From positions 3,100,001 through 3,164,000 of the forward strand of contig JADJXK010000002.1 in assembly GCA_016710325.1 (NCBI GenBank): DNA of 64,000 nt, read 5' to 3'. This document shows positions 35,172 to 42,027 of the stretch, in pieces. Made by a program: the position numbers and the translations under genes. How positions within the stretch are numbered: the stretch's first letter is position 1; each line of letters starts with the position of its first letter. Origin of the DNA: Candidatus Leptofilum proximum (GTDB lineage Bacteria; Chloroflexota; Anaerolineae; Promineifilales; Promineifilaceae). The notes under the pieces are model-generated. The model was not told where the DNA came from, searched no databases, and saw only the letters and a list, made by a program, of their open reading frames with translations.

Positions 35172-36113
35172 ATGTCAACAACAATGCTCAACGCCCGAAA
35201 ATCAGAAGGCCGCCAGCAGCGCCTACTGCGCATCTTTTCTTACCTGATCCTGCTTGTCTCGCTTTCGGCCTATGGCTTTTGGCAAGCTGTCTTGCCCATC
35301 GCCCCGGCCAGCCTGATCCTGGGACAGATGGGGGTTCTGGCTGTTTTGCTGCTGGTGGCACAGTTATGGCCCGTGCTACGGCCGTTACGCCACTTCATCC
35401 TCATCGCCCTCCTGGTAAACGCCATCACCGGGTGGCTGATCCCTCTTGTACGCAATACTTCCCTGTGGGCTGGCTGGTTTGGCACCACCAACCTCACCTT
35501 CTGGCAGGCTAACGCTGGCGAGCTGTTCCTGAAGCTGGCAACCACCTTGCTGGTCATCGCGCTGCTATTGATTGCGGGCTTTCGTCGCACCGATTTCTTT
35601 CTGGTGAAGGGGCAGCTGGACGCCCCGGTACAGCCCGTGCGCGGGTTGGGTATGAAAACCGGGCAGCCCTGGAGCGAGTACGGCCGTAACTTCGCCCTGC
35701 TCACCTTCATCATCATCCTGGCGGCGACCCTGCTGCCCAACCTGGCCCGCTTTGGCCTGGACAGCGTAGGGCAGGCGCTGCCGCTGCTGCCCGCCGCGCT
35801 GCTTTTTGCCGCCATGAACAGCATCTATGAAGAAGTGGTGTTTCGCGCCGCGTTTCTGGCGCCACTGGTGCCGGTGATTGGCCAGGGCCACGCGTTGGCA
35901 ATCACCATTTTGTTGTTTGGCCTGGGCCACCTCACAGGCGCCGTACCCAGCGGCATTGTGGGCGTTTTGCTGGCCGGTTTTTTTGCCCTGGTCATTGGCA
36001 AAGCGATGTTAGAGACCAAAGGCATTGTCTGGCCCTGGATTTGCCATTTTGCGGCGGATACGGCCGTATTCATCTTCCTGGCCATCGCCACTACCGCCGG
36101 GGCAATACAATAA
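35172..36113 (+). CDS. CPBP intramembrane metalloprotease D
   Basis: 313 residues from ATG 35172 (AAGGAAAAC upstream). About eight helices. CPBP motifs: EEVVFR in SIYEEVVFRAAFL near residue 220, FGLGH near 253 and WICHFAADTAVF near 290. It is longer than A and C and clearly a different subfamily, closer to classical CAAX-processing-like members. It stands 10 bases after membrane protein B. Confidence 0.82.
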   Translation: MSTTMLNARKSEGRQQRLLRIFSYLILLVSLSAYGFWQAVLPIAPASLILGQMGVLAVLLLVAQLWPVLRPLRHFILIALLVNAITGWLIPLVRNTSLWAGWFGTTNLTFWQANAGELFLKLATTLLVIALLLIAGFRRTDFFLVKGQLDAPVQPVRGLGMKTGQPWSEYGRNFALLTFIIILAATLLPNLARFGLDSVGQALPLLPAALLFAAMNSIYEEVVFRAAFLAPLVPVIGQGHALAITILLFGLGHLTGAVPSGIVGVLLAGFFALVIGKAMLETKGIVWPWICHFAADTAVFIFLAIATTAGAIQ

Positions 36114-36124
36114 TGGAGGTTGAC

Positions 36125-36913
36125 ATGAGGGTAAACAATTCTGCCCCATCCCGATTTAAGCAGCATGGGCTCACAATTTTCCTTGTATTGACTTTTGTTA
36201 TTTCGTGGACAAGCTCTCTTTTAGATATGCCTTTGGTCTTTGTATTCAGCCCTTCTATCGTCGGCATCATCCTGGTACGAACAACATATGATCGTGAAAA
36301 ACGGCGTGATTTCTGGCGTCGGATCGTCGACTTTAAACGCATCTCCGTAAGCTGGTATCTGCTCATTGTTCTGCTCTTCCCCACCTTGTTGGCGATCTCA
36401 ATATTCTTAGATGGGCTGCTTGGTGGCACAATCCCTGCCTTCCCCAATTTAGCTCGAATTGCTGAACAACCATACCTGGTTCCGCTGTTAATTTTGGAAG
36501 TGCTGGTTCGCGGACCACTTTCAGAAGAGCTAGGCTGGCGTGGTTTTGCTCTGGAGACTGCTCTCAGCAAATGGGGGATTCTCCGTTCTGGCTTGATGAT
36601 CGGGGTCTTCTGGTGGGCCTGGCATTTACCACTGTTCTCCTGGTCCACTTATGGATCTGCTCACTATCAATGGGGCTGGTTTACACCGATGTTTTGGGGT
36701 TTTCTGCTTAATGTCATTGCGCTTAGCCTATTGATGACTTGGACCTACCGGCAAAATCGGGCAAGCATTCTTTCGGCAATTTTGCTGCACTTTTTCTTTA
36801 ACTTAACGTTGGGTTTGGCTCTACCCTTTAGCGAAAATGTGTTTTTATTTCTCGGGATCTTGCTATTCCTGACCGTTATGCTCATCGTCTGGCTCATGGC
36901 GATTCAAAAATAA
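36125..36913 (+). CDS. CPBP intramembrane metalloprotease E
   Basis: 262 residues from ATG 36125, chosen because GGAGG lies four bases before it; an ATG at 36113 is possible. Motifs EELGWR in LSEELGWRGFALE near residue 137, WWAWHLPLF near 165 and LLHFFFN near 222. Seven to eight helices. It is the fifth member of the family in 19 kb and the last gene of the exporter B operon. Confidence 0.83.
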   Translation: MRVNNSAPSRFKQHGLTIFLVLTFVISWTSSLLDMPLVFVFSPSIVGIILVRTTYDREKRRDFWRRIVDFKRISVSWYLLIVLLFPTLLAISIFLDGLLGGTIPAFPNLARIAEQPYLVPLLILEVLVRGPLSEELGWRGFALETALSKWGILRSGLMIGVFWWAWHLPLFSWSTYGSAHYQWGWFTPMFWGFLLNVIALSLLMTWTYRQNRASILSAILLHFFFNLTLGLALPFSENVFLFLGILLFLTVMLIVWLMAIQK

Positions 36914-36999
36914 AATCGGTAATAAACTTGATGCTGAATCGCCTTAAATGAACCTGAAGTGTATCCGCTGGTGTTTACCGATTTAATTTCTTCAGGTTC
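36913..36999 (+). promoter_or_regulatory. Interleaved inverted repeats (possible pseudoknot)
   Basis: AAATCGGT-AAT-AAAC (36913-36927) can pair with GTTTACCGATTT (36973-36984), while GAACCTGAAG (36950-36959) can pair with CTTCAGGTTC (36990-36999). The order A-B-A'-B' is that of a pseudoknot. It lies 80 bases upstream of the hydrolase gene. Confidence 0.4.
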
Positions 37000-37079
37000 A
37001 TAAGCCAGCCGTCCCAGCTGGAGAAGTTTCTCTAAATCTCTAAATTTTACCCATATTCTTTTTCTGGAGGGAAAACATA

Positions 37080-38096
37080 ATGAACACCATTACAAAATTA
37101 GCAGGACAACCATCACACCGTAGAGCATCATGGCAGCGTTGGCTTACACGCGGATTAATCGCCCTGGCCTTTATCCTGGTCGCCCTGGCCATGACAGGTG
37201 CCAGCTATCAGGCAGTAGCTGCCCGGGCAGACATGCGCAATTATCCACCGCCCGGCCAGTTAGTGGATGTTGGCGGCTATCAGCTCCACATCTACTGTCA
37301 GGGTGAGGGCAGCCCCACGGTGCTTCTGGACGAAGCCTCGATCGACACTGTTTCTGACTGGGTCTGGGTACAGTCGGAAGTCGCCCGCACAACACGTGTG
37401 TGTGCTTATGACCGGGCGGGCCTGGGCTGGAGTGACCTCAGTCCGTCGGCCCCAGATGCTGAACAGAACACGGCTGCGCTCCACACCCTGCTGCAAAAGG
37501 CGGGCATTGAAGCGCCTTACATTCTGGTGGGCCATTCCTTTGGCGGCCTGTACGCCCGTGCCTTTACCGAGGAACACGCCGACGAAGTAGCCGGCCTGGT
37601 GCTGATTGAAGCCTTCCATCCTGATAACCGGACGCGCCTGGGGCTGCCAGAAACCATGCCAAATGCGCCTGACGAAGGGCAGATCGCCATAGGGCAGTTT
37701 CTTTCTCGCTTTGGCTTCTTCCGCCTGGTCAGCTTTATGCCGGTCGATGCAGTTCTACCACAGCAGCAGCAGCAGGAACTTCGTGCCTACTACGCTTCGC
37801 CCAAGTATCTCGATCAGGTGCGCGCGATTACCGGCGCTTTTCCACAGCTTCTGGCCCAGGTTCGTGAAACAGGCGATCTGGTGGACCTGCCGCTGACCGT
37901 GGTTTTGGGTACAGCCAGCGAAAACTGGACCGGTGAGATGCGCACCATGCAGGATGAACTGACAGCACTTTCGTCGAACGGCCGTCAGTACCCCGTAGAA
38001 GGTGCCGACCACCTCTCCCTGGTACATAATGAGGAACACGCCCGGCACACCACACAGGCAATTCTGGAAATGGTCGAATTAGTCCGAACCGATTGA
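37080..38096 (+). CDS. Alpha/beta hydrolase with N-terminal membrane anchor
   Basis: 338 residues. One hydrophobic helix (LIALAFILVALAMTGASYQAVAA, residues 25-50) followed by an alpha/beta hydrolase fold. YDRAGLGWSD is the region before the nucleophile, and GHSFGG near residue 150 holds the serine. GADHLSLVHNEEH near the end holds the histidine. GGAGG precedes the ATG. The catalytic domain is expected outside the membrane. The substrate is unknown. Confidence 0.83.
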   Translation: MNTITKLAGQPSHRRASWQRWLTRGLIALAFILVALAMTGASYQAVAARADMRNYPPPGQLVDVGGYQLHIYCQGEGSPTVLLDEASIDTVSDWVWVQSEVARTTRVCAYDRAGLGWSDLSPSAPDAEQNTAALHTLLQKAGIEAPYILVGHSFGGLYARAFTEEHADEVAGLVLIEAFHPDNRTRLGLPETMPNAPDEGQIAIGQFLSRFGFFRLVSFMPVDAVLPQQQQQELRAYYASPKYLDQVRAITGAFPQLLAQVRETGDLVDLPLTVVLGTASENWTGEMRTMQDELTALSSNGRQYPVEGADHLSLVHNEEHARHTTQAILEMVELVRTD

Positions 38097-38199
38097 CCAC
38101 ATGATGCGGCAGATTTTTGCCCATGTGCAAGGTCATCGGGCAAAATCTGTTGAGATGGGTCCGCCCACAACGCTATTACAAAAAATTGGAGAGTCTATC

Positions 38200-38697
38200 A
38201 TGATGAAAAATACACCTGCTTTTATTCGGCTGCTTATATTATTTTTGACCTTGCTCGTCAGCATAGTGGCCACAACCCTGCTGTTTACGCTGGGGCTTAT
38301 TTTGATTGAGTTTCTGCTGTATCCGCTGGCGTTGGGAATTAGCGCTTTACTGACGGGGTTAACGGCCGTTTGGCTAACCAATCGACTCAGCCATGACAAC
38401 TTACAAACGCCGGTTGCTGCCGTGGTGAGGTGGTGTGAGGCAACGGCCGTTTTGTTGACACTCCTCCTGATATTGGGGCAGGCAGCGGATTGGCTGCCCT
38501 CTCCACCCATCTTCGTTAGCAGTGGTTCAGCGATCGTTCTGGCCCTCGTTGCCACATACTCCGCTGGACAACTGCGCCGGGCAGCTCCTGTGGAGCAGCC
38601 ATCTGCACGCCGCATTGCCGCCTGGCTCGTCATCGCGTTCCTGGCGATACCCCTCGTTCTGCTTGTCGCCTCGCTTTTTGGCTGGGCCGGAGCATAA
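38200..38697 (+). CDS. Membrane protein with four to five helices
   Basis: 165 residues from ATG 38200 (GGAGAG upstream). Hydrophobic segments near 10-35, 40-60, 85-105, 112-130 and 143-162. I recognise no family. Last gene of the membrane-protein island. Confidence 0.6.
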   Translation: MMKNTPAFIRLLILFLTLLVSIVATTLLFTLGLILIEFLLYPLALGISALLTGLTAVWLTNRLSHDNLQTPVAAVVRWCEATAVLLTLLLILGQAADWLPSPPIFVSSGSAIVLALVATYSAGQLRRAAPVEQPSARRIAAWLVIAFLAIPLVLLVASLFGWAGA

Positions 38698-38870
38698 GCC
38701 GGTGCCAGACATTTCCAAATCTTGATTTGCTGGTGGTTTTCCCCCGTAGATGCCTTCCCTAAAGGTTATGATACAATTGATGGTTCACACATCAGCTGCT
38801 GGTGCCTCAGCCTAATTTGGGCACTGTTTCCTGGAATATTTTGCGGCTTACTTGGTATTCAGGAGTTACC

Positions 38871-39230
38871 ATGACTCAACAAGAAGGAACCCTTGGCGTG
38901 ATAGATATTTCGACAACGGCCGTTACCACCATCGCCAGCCAGGCCATCAACCAATGCTACGGCGTGGTAGGCATGGCCAACAAAAACCTGGCCAACGGCA
39001 TCGCCAACCTGCTCTCGCGCGACAGCAAACGAGGCATCAATGTCGTGATCGAAAACAACGAGATCAAAATTGATGTCTACGTCATCGTCGAGTATGGCGT
39101 CCGCATTCGGGCCGTCGCCGAAAGCATTCAGCACACCGTCAAGTTCCACGTCGAAAAAGCCCTGGATATGACCGTTAGTGAGGTCAATATCTTTGTGCAA
39201 GGTTTACGGATGGGCAAAGAAAACAGCTAA
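38871..39230 (+). CDS. Asp23/Gls24 (YloU-like) protein
   Basis: 119 residues from ATG 38871 with AGGAGTTACC upstream. Pattern GVIDISTTAVTTIASQAINQCYGVVGMANKN, then DSKRGINVVIENNEIKIDVYVIVEYGVRI, is the Asp23/DUF322 family. In many Gram-positive-type bacteria the gene stands directly before the fatty-acid kinase gene, as it does here. Confidence 0.88.
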   Translation: MTQQEGTLGVIDISTTAVTTIASQAINQCYGVVGMANKNLANGIANLLSRDSKRGINVVIENNEIKIDVYVIVEYGVRIRAVAESIQHTVKFHVEKALDMTVSEVNIFVQGLRMGKENS

Positions 39231-39294
39231 TTACCCAATTACCCAATTACCTAATTACAAAAAGTAATAATGTAATTGGGTAATTAAGTAATTG
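39229..39294. repeat. Self-complementary repeat, TAATTACCC class
   Basis: Three to four tandem TAATTACCC words face GTAATTGGGTAATTAAG. The same words occur at 50757-50831. It lies between the Asp23 stop and the FakA GTG. Confidence 0.75.
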
Positions 39295-39313
39295 GTCGTT
39301 CGGAGAAGATTTC

Positions 39314-41032
39314 GTGACACAAACTCACCTACAAGAGGCGACCCAAACCGCTCCGCCCCCGAAATGGTTACAATGCAACGGCCGTCAACTACAAAAATTA
39401 GCCTATGCTGCCCTCACCTGGCTGGAGCAAAATCACCAACACGTTAATTCCCTCAACGTCTTCCCGGTACCCGACGGCGACACCGGCACCAACATGCTGC
39501 TGACGATGAAGTCGGCTTACGGCCGTGTGCAAAACAGCGAGGAAGAACATGTGGGCAAGGTAGCCGAACAGCTGGCTCACGGCGCCCTCATGGGCGCCCG
39601 CGGTAACTCCGGCGTCATCCTCAGCCAGATATGGCGCGGCCTGGCCAAGGGACTCAAAGGCAAAGAAACCTTCGACGCCGCCGATCTGGCCCACGCCTTC
39701 CAAACCGCGGCCGACACCGCCTACAGCGGCGTCATGAAACCTGTCGAAGGCACTATCCTCACCATCATCCGTGAAGGCGCCAGCGAAGCCGCCGACGCCG
39801 CCAAAAAGAGCCGCGACCTGCGCTTTTTGCTGGAGCGTGTGCTGGAACGGTGCAAACAAGCACTGGAACGCACGCCAGACCAGCTGGCCATTCTCAAGCA
39901 GGCAGGCGTGGTGGATTCCGGCGGGCAGGGGCTGGTTTATATTTTTGAAGGTATGCTGCGCTACGTGCATGGCCTTATGAATGGGCTGAACCTTGCCGCC
40001 ACCCCCAGCAGCAACAACGTGGGACCTCGCCATCAGGTGTCGGCCCAGGAGCTGGCCATGCCCGATGGTGGTGAGATCGAAAATCCCTACGACGTGCAGT
40101 TCATTTTGATGGGCCAAAACCTGAATGTGAACGAGGTGCGCCGCCACATCGACGCCATGGGCGACTCCACCGTGGTGGTGGGCGACGAAACCACTATCAA
40201 GGTCCACATCCACGTCAAAGACCCCGGTGTACCGCTCTCTTACGGCATCAGCCTGGGCAAACTTACCGACGTGGTGGTGGAAAACATGCAGATGCAGATG
40301 GAAGAAATTGTGCAGGCCCCGGCAGTGGTGGCAGCGGCAACGGCCGTTCCCCTCATCAAACCCACCGTACAGCCGGGGCAGGTAGGTATAGTCGCCGTGG
40401 CCGCCGGTGAAGGGCTGGCCGAAATCTTCCGCAGCATGGGGGCTTCCTTTGTCGTCAGCGGCGGGCAGACCAACAACCCCAGCATCGAAGAGCTGTTCCA
40501 GGCCATTCAGGACGTGCCCACCGACAAGGTCGTCATCCTGCCCAACAACAAAAACATCATCCTGGCCGCCGAAGCCGCCCGCGATCTCAGCCCTAAACAC
40601 GTGGCTGTGGTGCCCACCAAAACCGCGCCGCAGGGACTCAGCGCTATGCTGGCACTCAACCCAGATGGTGAACTGGACGAGACGGCCGCAGCCATGGCCG
40701 AAGCGTCGGAACAGGTTGCTACCGGGGAGATCACCCGGGCCACCCGCTCCGTTACATTGGACGGCGTGACGGTGAACGAGGGGGAGTTTATTGGATTGGT
40801 AGACGGCCGTTTGTGCACTTCTGGTCCGGAATTGGCGGGGGTGTTAACGGCCGTGCTCGCCGCCATGGAAATGGAAGACCGCGAACTGCTCTCGCTCTAC
40901 TACGGCCAGGACATCTCCGAAGAAGAGGCTGGCGAGCTGGCCGAACAAATCGAAGCGCAGTACGAAGAGATTGAAATCGAACTCCTGCCCGGCGGCCAGC
41001 CATACTATTTTTACATTTTAGGGGCAGAATGA
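39314..41032 (+). CDS. fakA: Fatty acid kinase A (DAK2/YloV family)
   Basis: 572 residues with a GTG start. The N-terminal 200 residues are the DhaL/DAK2 nucleotide-binding domain (NVFPVPDGDTGTNMLLTM; GARGNSGVILSQIW; DSGGQGLVYIFEG). The remaining region is the YloV middle and C-terminal domain (EIENPYDVQFILMGQNLN...GDSTVVVGDETTIKVHIH). FakA phosphorylates fatty acids presented by FakB/DegV proteins, and a DegV gene follows 98 bases downstream. Cytoplasmic. Confidence 0.9.
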   Translation: MTQTHLQEATQTAPPPKWLQCNGRQLQKLAYAALTWLEQNHQHVNSLNVFPVPDGDTGTNMLLTMKSAYGRVQNSEEEHVGKVAEQLAHGALMGARGNSGVILSQIWRGLAKGLKGKETFDAADLAHAFQTAADTAYSGVMKPVEGTILTIIREGASEAADAAKKSRDLRFLLERVLERCKQALERTPDQLAILKQAGVVDSGGQGLVYIFEGMLRYVHGLMNGLNLAATPSSNNVGPRHQVSAQELAMPDGGEIENPYDVQFILMGQNLNVNEVRRHIDAMGDSTVVVGDETTIKVHIHVKDPGVPLSYGISLGKLTDVVVENMQMQMEEIVQAPAVVAAATAVPLIKPTVQPGQVGIVAVAAGEGLAEIFRSMGASFVVSGGQTNNPSIEELFQAIQDVPTDKVVILPNNKNIILAAEAARDLSPKHVAVVPTKTAPQGLSAMLALNPDGELDETAAAMAEASEQVATGEITRATRSVTLDGVTVNEGEFIGLVDGRLCTSGPELAGVLTAVLAAMEMEDRELLSLYYGQDISEEEAGELAEQIEAQYEEIEIELLPGGQPYYFYILGAE

Positions 41033-41042
41033 CCCCCTGCAG

Positions 41043-41098
41043 AACCTCCCGCAGGCTTCGGCCAACAGCCACCACTTAAACCAAACCTGCGGGAGGTT
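41043..41098 (+). terminator. Hairpin after fakA, CCTGCGGGAGG class
   Basis: AACCTCCCGCAGG (41043-41055) and its exact complement (41086-41098) are 30 bases apart, followed by GTTTGTTG. A relative lies after recG at 44599. Confidence 0.6.
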
Positions 41099-41130
41099 GT
41101 TTGTTGCTCTGTGAACCCAAGAACCATTGT

Positions 41131-41988
41131 ATGACCATTAAAATTGTCACCGACAGTGCCTGCGATGTGCCGCCCGAACTGGCTCACCAATTCGATATTA
41201 CCGTCGTGCCCGCCTACATCAACGTGGGCCAGGCCAGCTACCTGGAAGGGGTAGAAATCAGCCGCGAGGAGTTTTACAATCGCCTCGCCAGCTTTCCGCA
41301 CTACCCTACCACGGCCGCTCCGGCCATCGGCGCCTTTACGCAGCAGTATGAACGGCTCACCGCCGCCGGCGCCAGCCAGATTTTATCAATGCACATTGCC
41401 CACGATCTGAGCGCCATCTACAACACGGCGCGTGTCGCCGCCGCCTCAGCCAACTGCGCGCCCGTAACCCTGTTCGACACCCGCCAGATTACCCTGGGGG
41501 CTGGCCTGCTGGTGCTGCTGGCCGCGGAAGCCGCCGCTGCCGGGCAGAATCTGGCCGAAATAATCGCCATGCTCAATGAAAAGGTAAGCCGCACCCGCGT
41601 CTTTGGCATGATCGATTCGCTGGAGTCGCTGCACCGCAGCGGGCGCGTCAGCTGGGCCCAGTTTGGCATTGGCTCGCTGCTGCAAATCAAACCCATCCTG
41701 ATGATTGCCGATGGCGTCATTTCCGCCGCGGCCAAAGTGCGCACCCGCAAACGGGCCCTCAGCCAGATGCTCAAGATGGTCTGTGAGCTGGCCCCTTTTG
41801 AGCGGCTGGCCATCATCCATGTCAACGCCCAGGAAGCGGCCGAAGAGCTGTACCAGCTTTCCAGCGACCTGTTTAGCAGCCTTTCCGGGGCAATGCCGCT
41901 GATTCAAAGTGTGACCCCAGCGGTAGGCACCCATTTGGGCGTAGGGGCGGTGGGTTTTGCGGCCGTTTCTGCCCGGCCAGCTGAGTAA
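41131..41988 (+). CDS. degV: DegV-family fatty-acid-binding protein (FakB)
   Basis: 285 residues from ATG 41131. The DegV signature IVTDSACDVPPEL at the start, YPTTAAPAIGAF, and LESLHRSGRVSWAQ with SLLQIKPIL define the family that binds a fatty acid and presents it to FakA. No membrane segment. Its place immediately after fakA supports the FakB role. Confidence 0.9.
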   Translation: MTIKIVTDSACDVPPELAHQFDITVVPAYINVGQASYLEGVEISREEFYNRLASFPHYPTTAAPAIGAFTQQYERLTAAGASQILSMHIAHDLSAIYNTARVAAASANCAPVTLFDTRQITLGAGLLVLLAAEAAAAGQNLAEIIAMLNEKVSRTRVFGMIDSLESLHRSGRVSWAQFGIGSLLQIKPILMIADGVISAAAKVRTRKRALSQMLKMVCELAPFERLAIIHVNAQEAAEELYQLSSDLFSSLSGAMPLIQSVTPAVGTHLGVGAVGFAAVSARPAE

Positions 41989-41990
41989 AT

Positions 41991-42027
41991 TTGATTGGAC
42001 ACGATCCTTTAGGATAAACTCGTTCAC
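41991..42027 (+). promoter_or_regulatory. Promoter of recG, leaderless
   Basis: TTGATT (41991-41996), an 18-base spacer, TAAACT (42015-42020), seven bases, then the recG ATG at 42028. There is no ribosome site, so transcription should begin at or next to the start codon. Confidence 0.6.

Noticed and set aside
39398..40600. 400-codon minus-strand frame opposite fakA
   Set aside because: Low-complexity, His/Gly-rich translation typical of antisense to a GC-rich gene; FakA motifs are on the other strand.
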